The notes beneath the pieces are model-generated. The model was not told the origin of the DNA and searched no databases. It was given only the letters and a program-made list of their open reading frames with translations. From assembly GCA_947494715.1 (NCBI GenBank), contig CANLWG010000001.1, positions 558,001-622,000 on the forward strand: a DNA stretch of 64,000 bases, written 5' to 3'. The DNA comes from an uncultured Flavobacteriaceae bacterium (GTDB taxonomy: Bacteria; Bacteroidota; Bacteroidia; Flavobacteriales; Flavobacteriaceae). This document shows, in pieces, positions 1 to 8,405 of the stretch (positions within the stretch are counted from its first letter, which is position 1; each line of letters begins with the position of its first letter). The position numbers and the translations under genes were made by a program.

Positions 1-384
1 AAGGAAGTACTCTTTCCCACTGATTATATGGTCCCTTACAAAAGAAGAGAACTCAAATTATTATGCGAAATCACGGGCTCCTTCAGGTCTACCATACATC
101 TGCTATATATCAATCCGGTTAAAACATTATCGCTACGTCAAGAAGACAACCAGCAATTTCTTAAGGGATGTCTTTCCAAAGCCAAATTGATGTTCGAGAC
201 CGTTTCCGAAAAGGACAAGACCATGGCCATTACCAAATACATTGTACATAAGGATATTGATATGCTGGTATTGGTGAATTCCAGACATTCTTACCTGGAA
301 GATATGTTGTACCAATCCACTATAGATAGAATAGGGTTGCATATAAAGATTCCGTTTTTGGTAATGCAAAACCTATTTAGATAG
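1..384 (+). CDS. Universal stress protein, C-terminal part (cut by window edge)
   Basis: The reading frame is open from base 1, so the start lies outside the window. The visible 127 residues align by eye with the second Usp domain of the neighbouring genes: a KEVLFPTDY start, a KRREL motif shared with the gene at 2226, and a typical IPFLVMQN end. This second domain lacks the glycine-rich ATP-binding loop seen in the first domains of the neighbours. It is the first of four tandem universal stress protein genes on this strand. The internal ATG at 28 is not the real start. Confidence 0.85.
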   Translation, partial: KEVLFPTDYMVPYKRRELKLLCEITGSFRSTIHLLYINPVKTLSLRQEDNQQFLKGCLSKAKLMFETVSEKDKTMAITKYIVHKDIDMLVLVNSRHSYLEDMLYQSTIDRIGLHIKIPFLVMQNLFR

Positions 385-472
385 CCCTTACCATCATAAA
401 AAGATAAGGGGACGTGATTATGGAAAGAAGTGAAAAGGAATTCCAGAATTTGAACATTTAAAGAATACCATC

Positions 473-1327
473 ATGAAACGAGTTATATTGCCAACGGATT
501 TTTCGGACAATGCCTATAATGCCATACAATATGCCCTTAAACTATATAAGGAAAAGGAATGTACCTTTTATCTACTGCACACCTATACTCCTGCAATTTA
601 TCACTCGGAATATATGTTGCATAGTCCGGGCCAGATCGGTCTCGGTGATTTGTACCAGACCGATACCATGATTCAGTTAGAGGAATTAAGGGACCGCATC
701 AATAAGGAATTCAAAAATCCTAAACATACTTTTTTTCTACACTCCGCCTTCAATACCCTGGTAGATGAGATTTTGGATACTGTTGAGAATGAAAAAGCCG
801 ATATGGTCATTATGGGCACGCAAGGCGCAACAGGAGCCAAAGAGATTTTAATAGGTACCAATTCGGTGCATGTAATCAAGAAAGCAACATGTCCTGTAAT
901 CCTCGTACCTTCAAGCTTTGAATATGAAAAGCCAAAAGAGATTTTGTTCCCTTCCGATTACGAAGTGGATTATCGGCAAGAACATTTAAAAGAGCTAGTG
1001 GAAATAGCTAGGGACCATATAAGTAGAATAGAAGTGCTACACGTATCACAAGGTTTGGATTTGAACGAGGAAGAACTGACCAATAAAAAAAAGCTGGATG
1101 ATCTTTTGGCCGGCGTGGCACATTTGTTCCATGATCTTCCGCAGCAACAGATAATTACGGCCATTAATAATTTTCAACTTAAAACGAGGAAGAATCTTTT
1201 GGTGATGATCCAGAACAAGCACACTTTTTTGGAACGTTTGTTTATTGAACCCATTATTAAAAAAATCGGTTTTCATGTTACTATTCCGTTCATGGTAATA
1301 CCGCCCTACAAAAAAATTGAAAAATGA
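473..1327 (+). CDS. Universal stress protein, two tandem Usp domains
   Basis: 284 residues, the usual size of a double-domain UspA protein, probably cytoplasmic. The N-terminal domain starts with ILPTDFSDNAYNAI and carries the nucleotide-binding loop G-2X-G-9X-G(S/T) in MGTQGATG...GTNS near residues 117-130, so ATP binding is likely there. The C-terminal domain, from about residue 150, starts with EILFPSDY but lacks that loop. Its stop overlaps the start of the next gene by four bases (ATGA), which suggests translational coupling. In Bacteroidota such genes are commonly induced by low oxygen or growth arrest; induction here is inference. Confidence 0.9.
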   Translation: MKRVILPTDFSDNAYNAIQYALKLYKEKECTFYLLHTYTPAIYHSEYMLHSPGQIGLGDLYQTDTMIQLEELRDRINKEFKNPKHTFFLHSAFNTLVDEILDTVENEKADMVIMGTQGATGAKEILIGTNSVHVIKKATCPVILVPSSFEYEKPKEILFPSDYEVDYRQEHLKELVEIARDHISRIEVLHVSQGLDLNEEELTNKKKLDDLLAGVAHLFHDLPQQQIITAINNFQLKTRKNLLVMIQNKHTFLERLFIEPIIKKIGFHVTIPFMVIPPYKKIEK

Positions 1328-2163
1328 AAAACATCTTAGTCCTTACCGATTTTTCGGATAATGCATACAATGCATTGTTTTATGTTTCCAAGCTTTTTAA
1401 TCGAAACGAATGCAGCTTTTTTCTCTTGAATGCCTATGAGGAAAGATCATCTCGGACAGGCAAACTTTTAAATGGGGGAGAGGAGGTATTAACCTTGGCG
1501 AAAAGGAAATCCAAGGAAGGTTTGGAGAACGTCTTCCATAAAATAAACCTGGACAACCCCAACCCAAAGCATCAGTACCAAAAGCTTTCCAAAAATATGG
1601 ATCTCATGACCTCCGTAAAAAAAACTATAAAGGAGTTTAAAATAGATTTATTGGTTTTGGGAAACAAAGGAATTACTAGTCTAGTTTCTGTTTTTTGGGG
1701 AAGCACCACTACCAAGGTTATGACCACTATCAAGGCATGTCCCATTTTGGCCGTTCCCGCCGACAAGGAGTTTACAGCTCCCTCTGAGATTGCCCTTGCC
1801 ACTAATTATAAAAGGACTTTTGATGCCGAAGTCATGGCCCCGGTGCGTTTTATGACCTCCCTTTGTAATGCTGCCATACGAATAGTTCATATAAACGAAG
1901 AGAAACGCCTAAGTAAGTTTCAGGAATCGAATCTAAATACACTGATAACCTATTTAAAACCTTTGGAGCACACCATACATTGGATGCCCAACTTCACTAG
2001 TAAAACAAAGGCTATACAGGTATTTCTGGACGAATTGAACATTGGAATGTTGGCTATGATCAATTACGAGCACAGCTTTTTGGAACTCCTATTACGAGAG
2101 CCGGTCATTCAAAAAATGACATTTCATATTACGATTCCGTTTTTGGTAATCCCAGGTGACTGA
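1324..2163 (+). CDS. Universal stress protein, two tandem Usp domains
   Basis: 279 residues with the same architecture as its neighbours. It begins ILVLTDFSDNAYNAL and has a nucleotide-binding loop GNKG...WGS in the first domain that keeps the G-2X-G-9X-GS spacing. The second domain is more divergent: the usual FPTDY is replaced by ALATNY. It ends with ITIPFLVIPGD. The start codon overlaps the previous stop by four bases. The lower similarity of its second domain suggests specialisation after tandem duplication. Confidence 0.9.
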   Translation: MKNILVLTDFSDNAYNALFYVSKLFNRNECSFFLLNAYEERSSRTGKLLNGGEEVLTLAKRKSKEGLENVFHKINLDNPNPKHQYQKLSKNMDLMTSVKKTIKEFKIDLLVLGNKGITSLVSVFWGSTTTKVMTTIKACPILAVPADKEFTAPSEIALATNYKRTFDAEVMAPVRFMTSLCNAAIRIVHINEEKRLSKFQESNLNTLITYLKPLEHTIHWMPNFTSKTKAIQVFLDELNIGMLAMINYEHSFLELLLREPVIQKMTFHITIPFLVIPGD

Positions 2164-2225
2164 TTCAAATCATAGGAGATTCCTTGTCCCAGCTTTAATT
2201 TTATAGAAACAATAAAAAAGATGCT

Positions 2226-3074
2226 ATGGACAGAAGAATTTTGCTGCCAACGGATTTTTCCAAGAATGCCCTGAACGCCATTAGATATGCTTTAAGCTTG
2301 TATGGGAATCAGCGTTGCGATATTTATTTTTTAAATGCCTATCAGGTACACGGGTATTCCATTGACAGTATGATGGTTCCAGAACCCGGGGAAAAGTATT
2401 ATGAAGCTGCAAAAAAAAGATCTGAAGAAGGATTTGAAAAGTTGATGGAGATCCTAAAACTACATGGGCAAAATACAAAGCACACCTACCATACGATATC
2501 CACCTATAATTCCCTACTCTACGCCATAAAAAATACTATCACCAAAAAGGACATAGATATTGTGGTCATGGGTACAAAAGGAGCAACCGGCTCCGATACC
2601 ATTTTATTTGGTACCAATACCGTAGATATAATGGAGAAGATAACGGAATGTCCTGTGATGGCCATACCGGAACATGTTACATTCACTACACCTAAAGAAA
2701 TTGTTTTCCCTACGGATTATACAACTGGTTTTAAGCGCAGGGAACTGAACTATCTTAAAGAAATCTCCAAGCTACACGGTTCCTTTATTAGGGTATTGCA
2801 TATAAAAGAGGACCCGGAGCTTAGCCGTATTCAAGAAAGCAATAAGATTCTATTGGAAGCCATATTGGAAGACGTAAACCACAGTTTTCATATGTTGAAC
2901 GATATTAAGGTGCATACAGGTATAGCTGCCTTTATAGAAAGTAGGGGAAGTGATATGATTGCCTTTGTAAACAGAAAACATCGGTTTTTTGGCAGTATGC
3001 TCTCGAAACCTTTGGTAAAGCAACTGGGATATCACTCCCGTATCCCTGTCTTAGCCTTGAACGATTACTCATAA
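2226..3074 (+). CDS. Universal stress protein, two tandem Usp domains
   Basis: 282 residues. The first domain starts ILLPTDFSKNALNAI and carries MGTKGATG...FGTNT, an intact G-2X-G-9X-GT nucleotide-binding loop. The second domain starts EIVFPTDYTTGFKRREL, closest to the partial protein at the window start. It is separated by 62 bases from the previous stress protein and by 13 bases from the next gene, so it is probably part of one transcript running from the first stress protein to about 3960. Confidence 0.9.
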   Translation: MDRRILLPTDFSKNALNAIRYALSLYGNQRCDIYFLNAYQVHGYSIDSMMVPEPGEKYYEAAKKRSEEGFEKLMEILKLHGQNTKHTYHTISTYNSLLYAIKNTITKKDIDIVVMGTKGATGSDTILFGTNTVDIMEKITECPVMAIPEHVTFTTPKEIVFPTDYTTGFKRRELNYLKEISKLHGSFIRVLHIKEDPELSRIQESNKILLEAILEDVNHSFHMLNDIKVHTGIAAFIESRGSDMIAFVNRKHRFFGSMLSKPLVKQLGYHSRIPVLALNDYS

Positions 3075-3087
3075 AATTGGCACGGAT

Positions 3088-3507
3088 ATGAAAAATATTG
3101 GAATCTGGATAGATAAGGAAAAGGCACATATTGTGGTGTGTATGGAACAAGGTGAAAAATTTAGCACGCTTCAATCCAACGTGGAGTTTTATAACCCAAA
3201 AGGAGGCTCTAGGTCCAAGACGCGTTGGGGTCCTCAAGACGTGGTACAGGACAGTAAATATTTGGAAAGGGAAAAACAACAACTAAAGGTCTATTTTAAA
3301 AATTTAGCCAAAATGGTAATGGATGCAGATGCTTTGGCCATTTTTGGACCGGCCGAAACAGCAGAAAAATTTGAAAAAGAACTTTTGGAAAGGTATCCTC
3401 AATTGGCCATAAAGGTTAAAACGGTAACCCGGTCGGATAGTATGACCAATAACCAGGTAAAGGCTTTGGTTCGGGATTTTTTTAATAAGGATAAAGGTTA
3501 TGTATAG
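3088..3507 (+). CDS. eRF1/Pelota-like small protein (putative)
   Basis: 139 residues with no signal peptide or membrane segment. It opens with MKNIGIWIDKEKAHIV, a strand-turn-strand resembling the start of archaeo-eukaryotic release-factor-like domains, and has an AIFGPAETAEKFEKEL segment and a late SDSMTNNQV motif near residues 117-125. These resemble bacterial members of the eRF1-like (BaeRF) families, which makes a role on stalled ribosomes or in translation under stress possible. This is a fold-level impression, not a firm assignment. It lies 13 bases after a universal stress gene and 6 bases before the next gene, so it is very likely co-transcribed with both. Confidence 0.55.
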   Translation: MKNIGIWIDKEKAHIVVCMEQGEKFSTLQSNVEFYNPKGGSRSKTRWGPQDVVQDSKYLEREKQQLKVYFKNLAKMVMDADALAIFGPAETAEKFEKELLERYPQLAIKVKTVTRSDSMTNNQVKALVRDFFNKDKGYV

Positions 3508-3513
3508 TTTGTC

Positions 3514-3960
3514 ATGAAAACGAAAAAAGCCAAATTCAAATCCGATCAGCTCAAGAAGCGTAAAAAGATGGAGGAATTACACAGGGCTTCCCAACAATGG
3601 AAATCCATGTTACGATTCATGGAGGACGAAATGATTTTCATTGACCGCCTGTTGAACTCCTATGTTTTTGAACCGGATACCCCTAATCTTTTTGAACGGT
3701 TACAAGACTATCTAAATCGGATACAGGAATCAAAGTCGAAAAAGAGCCTGATCAAGCGTTACATCTCAAATCATGAAAGCCATCTTGGGGGAATGCTGGA
3801 ATGCAAGGATGCCGTCTGTGATGAGGAATATTATCGGAAACATGATAAATTAAGGGCCGAGGTCATGGACTTTGTAAACGAATTTCAAGACCTGAAATCG
3901 GAAATCTTTAATTATGCCGGAGGTATCCTTAAAAAGCGAAAACCCGAAACCAAGGCGTAA
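3514..3960 (+). CDS. Helical protein, paralogue of the product at 4682
   Basis: 148 residues, basic at both ends and predicted to be almost wholly helical, with no signal peptide. It shares a pattern with the product at 4682-5125: W near residue 28, L.F...E..F...L..SY, then HE..L..M, YR..H..L..E and LKS..F, with a lysine-rich tail. The two are therefore paralogues flanking hsp20. No known family was recognised. The context suggests a stress role, perhaps as a coiled-coil partner of Hsp20 or of ribosomes, but that is inference. Confidence 0.7.
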   Translation: MKTKKAKFKSDQLKKRKKMEELHRASQQWKSMLRFMEDEMIFIDRLLNSYVFEPDTPNLFERLQDYLNRIQESKSKKSLIKRYISNHESHLGGMLECKDAVCDEEYYRKHDKLRAEVMDFVNEFQDLKSEIFNYAGGILKKRKPETKA

Positions 3961-4029
3961 TAGTATTTGCGAAAAGCATACTTGTTAACTACAGGTTCGT
4001 GCCTTTTAGATGACCATGTTAAATTTAGA

Positions 4030-4101
4030 CTACCAATCTTAAGCTGGTAGGGCTATGCGTAATGCGAAACGTTTTAGGTTAATTAATCAGATCCAACTGA
4101 T
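4030..4101. promoter_or_regulatory. Inverted repeats upstream of hsp20
   Basis: The 219-base gap before hsp20 holds two short inverted repeats. CTACCA (4030-4035) pairs with TGGTAG (4045-4050) around a 9-base spacer. ATCAG (4086-4090) pairs with CTGAT (4097-4101) around a 6-base spacer. Either could be an operator for the heat-shock gene. No exact TAnnTTTG box was found here and no regulator can be named. Confidence 0.3.
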
Positions 4102-4179
4102 CATAATCATTTCAAATAATGGTCAATACCAATAACTTAGGGAACGGAATAAGTAGTAACCCAAAAAAATCAAAAAGCT

Positions 4180-4620
4180 ATGTCACTTATTGAATTCACA
4201 AAAAACCGATGGCCATGGAACTACGGTTTGACCGATTTCCTGGAACGAGAAGATTTTTTTAACGATGATTTCTTCAATTTGGAAAAATCATCTCCTGCAA
4301 TGAATGTAAAAGAGCACGACGATGATTTTGAAATTGAATTGGCCTCTCCCGGATTTGACAAAAAGAACTTCGAAATTTCGTTAAAAGACCATGTTTTGGA
4401 AGTATCCGCTGAAAAGGAAAAAGAAGAAACCGGGAAGGATAACGAGTATACCCGTAAGGAGTTCAATTATTGTTCGTTTAGGCGGGCCTTGCAATTGCCC
4501 AAAACAATTGACGACTCCAAGGATATTAAGGCCACTTATAAAAATGGAATCCTAAGGTTGAATCTTCAAAAGAGGGAAGATACCAAAGAGAAGCCCAAAA
4601 AAAAGATTGAGGTTATTTAA
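4180..4620 (+). CDS. Hsp20/alpha-crystallin small heat shock protein
   Basis: 146 residues, typical of bacterial small heat shock proteins, which are ATP-independent holdases in the cytoplasm. A short aromatic and acidic N-terminal arm (1-38) precedes the alpha-crystallin domain (about 39-132), which has the ELASPGFDKKNFEI segment and the conserved NGIL motif at 122-125. The tail is lysine-rich with a final IEVI, an IxI/V-type anchor used for oligomerisation. A hairpin that looks like a terminator follows directly. The flanking genes encode two paralogous helical proteins. Confidence 0.93.
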   Translation: MSLIEFTKNRWPWNYGLTDFLEREDFFNDDFFNLEKSSPAMNVKEHDDDFEIELASPGFDKKNFEISLKDHVLEVSAEKEKEETGKDNEYTRKEFNYCSFRRALQLPKTIDDSKDIKATYKNGILRLNLQKREDTKEKPKKKIEVI

Positions 4621-4631
4621 CCTCATTATTT

Positions 4632-4670
4632 AAAGCGGTAAATAGAACTGTCCCTGTTTGCCGCTTTTTA
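4632..4670 (+). terminator. Intrinsic terminator after hsp20
   Basis: AAAGCGGTAAA (4632-4642) pairs with TTTGCCGCTTT (4657-4667), allowing one G-U pair, with a 14-base loop and a short T run. It sits 12 bases after the hsp20 stop. It makes the TTG at 4658 an unlikely start for the next gene. Confidence 0.6.
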
Positions 4671-4681
4671 AGATTACAGAT

Positions 4682-5125
4682 ATGAATACACAACAAAAAA
4701 CATATAAATATATAAAGTGGATCAGTCCACAGGAAATGCATGAGGTTTCCCTGTCCTGGTTTTCAGAATTGAGTTTTGTACGGGATGAGCAGCTGTTTCT
4801 CAACGATTTGGTAAAGTCTTATACCTTGCAGCTAACGGATGCCGATGTCTTTGATGAGAGCAGGCGAATAATAACGGCTATTTCCAAAGCCGAAAAAGAA
4901 GTCGTCGTTTTGCTTAAGAAAGTGCAGGCGCACGAAAACCAGTTGGAAATAATGGTAGATGATATAGACCAACCCAAGATGGAAAAGGCATATAGGGATA
5001 CACATAGGGATTTGCTAACGGAAATAGATGGTTATCTATGCGAATACAGAAGCCTAAAAAGTAGTTTGTTCCAGCTTATTACCAAAGTAATGAAAAAAGA
5101 GAAACGCAAACGATTGCTTAACTAA
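4682..5125 (+). CDS. Helical protein, paralogue of the product at 3514
   Basis: 147 residues from the ATG at 4682; an upstream in-frame TTG at 4658 lies inside the hsp20 terminator and was rejected. The protein is highly helical and charged, with no signal peptide or membrane segment, and ends in a KKEKRKR-rich tail. It matches the 3514-3960 product in length and in spaced residues (W, SY, HE..L..M, YR..H..L..E, LKS..F). No established domain was recognised. Its place beside hsp20 and the stress proteins suggests joint stress induction. Confidence 0.7.
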   Translation: MNTQQKTYKYIKWISPQEMHEVSLSWFSELSFVRDEQLFLNDLVKSYTLQLTDADVFDESRRIITAISKAEKEVVVLLKKVQAHENQLEIMVDDIDQPKMEKAYRDTHRDLLTEIDGYLCEYRSLKSSLFQLITKVMKKEKRKRLLN

Positions 5126-5147
5126 ACCTAAATAAATGGATTAAGCC

Positions 5148-5804
5148 ATGAAAAAGACAATTCTACTTCTTTTGCTGGTGTTGATTGGTTGTTCTACAAC
5201 GCAATTGGTCAATAATTGGAAGAACCCGGATATTGTTCTTTTCCATGCCTATAAGGTACTTATTGTAGGTATGGCCCCCAATGAGGAAGCAAGGGTGGCT
5301 TTCGAGAGCAAGATGCAACGGGAATTTGAAAAAAGAGGAGTGGAATCCGTACGAAGTCTGGATTTATTTGATGTAGAATTTACAGCCTCGGCACGGTCCG
5401 ACGAAGAGATTTTGAGGGTGGAACAGCAACTACTCGATAAGGACTTTGATGCTATATTGTTCAACAAAGTAGTGGGTTCTGAGGACAAGCAGACCTTTAG
5501 AAGAAAGATAGAGGGCATGAACCAGCTTTTTCATACTTTTTCGGATGATTATAAGGGTCATCAGGATATTTATTATGACGAGGATTATTACGACGGATTT
5601 ACCGTTTATCATGCTGAAACCTCATTGTTTTGTATTTGCGTTGACAAGGAAATGGAACTGATTTGGCGAGGAGCAATAGATATAACAGATCCGACCAATA
5701 TGGAAAAAACCATAGATGATTACATAAAATTGGTAGTTCTGGCCATGGAAGAGCAGGATCTTATTTTCTACAAAGGTTTAAAGAATGAAGTTACTGGTCT
5801 TTAG
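5148..5804 (+). CDS. Putative lipoprotein of unknown function
   Basis: 218 residues. A lipoprotein signal is clear: MKKT, a hydrophobic stretch and the lipobox LIGC with Cys15. The mature part starts STTQLVNNWKNPD, a form common in Bacteroidota lipoproteins related to DUF4136-like proteins, followed by a strand KVLIVGMAPNEEAR and a GVESVRSLD segment. An acidic, tyrosine-rich stretch (YYDEDYYDGF) lies near residues 143-152. It is probably anchored in the outer membrane facing the periplasm. The 3' end overlaps the next gene by 20 bases, indicating co-expression. Function unknown. Confidence 0.75.
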   Translation: MKKTILLLLLVLIGCSTTQLVNNWKNPDIVLFHAYKVLIVGMAPNEEARVAFESKMQREFEKRGVESVRSLDLFDVEFTASARSDEEILRVEQQLLDKDFDAILFNKVVGSEDKQTFRRKIEGMNQLFHTFSDDYKGHQDIYYDEDYYDGFTVYHAETSLFCICVDKEMELIWRGAIDITDPTNMEKTIDDYIKLVVLAMEEQDLIFYKGLKNEVTGL

Positions 5805-6792
5805 TGCCAAGGATTTTGAACGGGAATTTTTGGAAAAAGCAAATAGAAAAGGACATCAAGTGGCCTATACCCGGGATGCTTTGGATTCACATACGGCTAT
5901 TCAGGCAGTTAGCTACCAAGCAATAAGTATTTTTTCCGGTGATGATGCTTCCCTGGTAGTCCTGGAAAAGTTGTGGGACTTAGGGGTACGGTATATTACC
6001 CTACGCTCTGCAGGGTATAACAATATTCATATCAAGGCGGCAAAACGTTATGGCTTTAAGGTAGCCCACACTCCGGATTTTTCACCACATGCCATTGCAG
6101 AGCATACCGTAGCCTTGGTATTGGCACTTAATCGGAAAATAGTATTGGCCGATCGGCAAGTGCATAACTACAATTTTATGTTGGACGACCTTATGGGCTT
6201 CAATCTCCATGAAAAGACGTTTGGCATTATTGGTACGGGTAGAATTGGATCTTTAGTGGCTAAGATAATGCATGGTTTTGGATGTTCTATATTAGCCAAT
6301 GATTTGGTACCGGATCATAGTTTAACTGAATTCTGTAATGTACACTACGTAGACAAAAGTGAACTTTTTGAAAAATCGGACATCGTAAGTATCCATATAC
6401 CCTTGACCTATGAAAATCATGGCCTCGTCAACAAAGAACGTTTAAAGACAATGAAGGAAGGCGCCATGCTTGTTAATACGGCAAGAGGTTCTATAGTAGA
6501 TACCAATGCACTATTGGAAGTTCTTGAAAACAACCACTTGGGCGGATATGCCGCGGACGTTTACGAAAAGGAAAAAGGAGTTTTTTTCAAAGACAACTCC
6601 AAAACAGGAATAACAGATGAAAAATTAAAAAAATTACTATCTTTTTCCAACGTATTGTTAACCCCGCACCAGGCCTTTGTAACTAGGGAGGCGCTTGAAA
6701 ATATAGCCGAGAGCACTTTTTATAACTTGGATTGTTGGGAACAAAATATAGCGTGTAAGAATGAGTTGGGCTATGAAACCTTAATTTCATAA
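5785..6792 (+). CDS. ldhA: D-lactate dehydrogenase-type 2-hydroxyacid dehydrogenase
   Basis: 335 residues, the full length of D-2-hydroxyacid dehydrogenases. It likely interconverts pyruvate and D-lactate with NADH in fermentative metabolism. Visible are the Rossmann motif GTGRIG at 150-155 with acidic Asp173 a little downstream, catalytic Arg234 in NTARGS, a Glu in the DVYEKEKG segment near 261-263, and catalytic His295 in LLTPHQAF. The RSAGYNN segment (74-80) is typical of D-LDH. It overlaps the upstream lipoprotein gene by 20 bases and the convergent cardiolipin synthase by 6 bases. The stress-protein context fits expression under oxygen limitation (inference). Confidence 0.85.
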   Translation: MKLLVFSAKDFEREFLEKANRKGHQVAYTRDALDSHTAIQAVSYQAISIFSGDDASLVVLEKLWDLGVRYITLRSAGYNNIHIKAAKRYGFKVAHTPDFSPHAIAEHTVALVLALNRKIVLADRQVHNYNFMLDDLMGFNLHEKTFGIIGTGRIGSLVAKIMHGFGCSILANDLVPDHSLTEFCNVHYVDKSELFEKSDIVSIHIPLTYENHGLVNKERLKTMKEGAMLVNTARGSIVDTNALLEVLENNHLGGYAADVYEKEKGVFFKDNSKTGITDEKLKKLLSFSNVLLTPHQAFVTREALENIAESTFYNLDCWEQNIACKNELGYETLIS

Positions 6793-8223
6793 TAAAGGAC
6801 TAAAAATTTTGGCTGCACCTTCTTTAAGCCGTTCGGTCAACGGTCTTTTTTTAAATTCGTTATAATCAATTTGGCCACTTATTTTACAATCGCGGATAAA
6901 ATCTTTTTTTAGTTCGCATGCCATGCCCTTTCCATATATCAAAACATTGATTTCATAGTTTTGCTCAAAACTTCGAACATCCAGATTTGCTGTTCCTATG
7001 GAGGTCAACCGATCATCTGAAATAATGACCTTGCTGTGCAGGAATCCCTCGGGATAAAGGTAGATTTTCACCCCTGCCCTGAGCATATCTTCAAAATAGG
7101 AGCGCACGCTCCACTTTACCAAGCGGCTATCCGATTTGGTTGATAAAAGCAAACGCACATCCACTCCGGCCAGGGCGCAAACTTGTAATGCCTCCAATAA
7201 AGCTTCTCCGGGAACGATATAGGGATTAATAATATACACATATTGGGTGGCTGTATTTACTATCGAAAAATAAAGCTGGCGTATGGAAGCAAAATCCGAA
7301 TCGGGTCCACTGGCAACAACTTGGGCAAATGATTGGCCCGCCGAGGTTTCCTCCAAAAAATATTCCGAGGACAGGACATCATCCTTGCCACTGGCAAAAC
7401 ACCAATCCATGGCAAAGACTGCTTGTAGACTTCTGACCAAAGGCCCCTTGATCATCAAATGTGTATCCAGCCACATGCCCAAATCTGGATCGCCTTTTAC
7501 GTACTTATCGGAAATATTAATTCCGCCGGTAAAACCTATCCTACCATCTACCACAACAATTTTTCTGTGATTCCTATAATTGAGGGAGGATAGAAATTTC
7601 CCAAATCGCATAGGCAAAAAACTGGCTACCTCTATATCGGAACTCTCCAATGATTGTATAAAAGCCCGACTCAATTCCCAACTTCCGAACCCATCATATA
7701 GAAAGCGTACTTCAACCCCCTCTTTGACCTTACGTTTTAATAATTCAAGGAATTGTTTGGCCAATTCGCCCTCTTCAAAAATGTAGTACTGGATATGGAT
7801 GTATTTTTTTGCACTTTCCAAAGCATCAAAAATCGCCTCATATGTGGAGGGGCCATTTTTGAGAGGAAAAAGCGCATTGCCGGCACTGGGAAGAAATTTT
7901 GAACTTTTGGTCAAAAGCTTTACCAATTTAACATGTTCCCGAACGTGGTGCGGTAGCATCTTTGCTTCATCCAATTTTTGATAATAATCATCTACTTTCT
8001 TGAAATATTCCGATATTTCAGGGGTCTTCTTCAATTCGAAAAATTTGTTTTTTCTTTTATTCCGTCCCAAAACAAAGTAGAATAGGATACCACCGACCGG
8101 AATGGTAAATATGGCCAACAACCAGGCCAAGGTTTTTGTGGGTCTAGCACCATTGACCAATAATCCCATAACCAGACCGATGGCCGTAAGAAAATATAAT
8201 ATTATAACTATGCTCAAAAACAT
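6787..8223 (-). CDS. cls: Cardiolipin synthase (phospholipase D family)
   Basis: 478 residues from the ATG at 8223, chosen because it places two N-terminal membrane helices (MFLSIVIILYF and the WLLAIFTIPVGG region) directly at the start. An in-frame ATG at 8289 would add 22 uncharacteristic residues. The protein has two PLD motifs HxKxxxxD: His219/Lys221/Asp226 (NHRKIVVVD) and His396/Lys398/Asp403 (LHSKVIISD), each followed by a conserved glycine or asparagine segment. It joins two phosphatidylglycerol molecules into cardiolipin at the inner membrane. It is convergent with the D-LDH gene, the two stops overlapping. Confidence 0.9.
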   Translation of the reverse strand: MFLSIVIILYFLTAIGLVMGLLVNGARPTKTLAWLLAIFTIPVGGILFYFVLGRNKRKNKFFELKKTPEISEYFKKVDDYYQKLDEAKMLPHHVREHVKLVKLLTKSSKFLPSAGNALFPLKNGPSTYEAIFDALESAKKYIHIQYYIFEEGELAKQFLELLKRKVKEGVEVRFLYDGFGSWELSRAFIQSLESSDIEVASFLPMRFGKFLSSLNYRNHRKIVVVDGRIGFTGGINISDKYVKGDPDLGMWLDTHLMIKGPLVRSLQAVFAMDWCFASGKDDVLSSEYFLEETSAGQSFAQVVASGPDSDFASIRQLYFSIVNTATQYVYIINPYIVPGEALLEALQVCALAGVDVRLLLSTKSDSRLVKWSVRSYFEDMLRAGVKIYLYPEGFLHSKVIISDDRLTSIGTANLDVRSFEQNYEINVLIYGKGMACELKKDFIRDCKISGQIDYNEFKKRPLTERLKEGAAKIFSPLL

Positions 8224-8366
8224 GAAAGTAGCTGTTGGAATATATGAAGGTAGGCAATGCCGTTCATTAATGTATATGATGCCGATCATTTTGGATATGC
8301 CCTGTTGGAAGCTGTAAACCCAAATAACTTTTCATAAATTAAGTGTAAGGTTTTTTGCAAAAAACC

Positions 8367-8374
8367 TACTTTTG
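8367..8374 (+). promoter_or_regulatory. -7 box TACTTTTG upstream of trxB
   Basis: An exact match to the Bacteroidota -7 consensus TAnnTTTG lies 31 bases before the trxB ATG. A TTG occurs at 8355-8357 but is too close to be the -33 element, so only the -7 half is supported. Confidence 0.45.
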
Positions 8375-8405
8375 TCCTATAAATTTAAGATAAGGATTTT
8401 TGATT

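Noticed and set aside
420-461. 13-codon reading frame (MERSEKEFQNLNI) upstream of the stress gene at 473
   Set aside because: No start-region support and no conservation evidence; equally likely by chance.
8289-8289. Upstream ATG for cardiolipin synthase
   Set aside because: Adds 22 residues before the membrane helix; the ATG at 8223 gives the usual family start.
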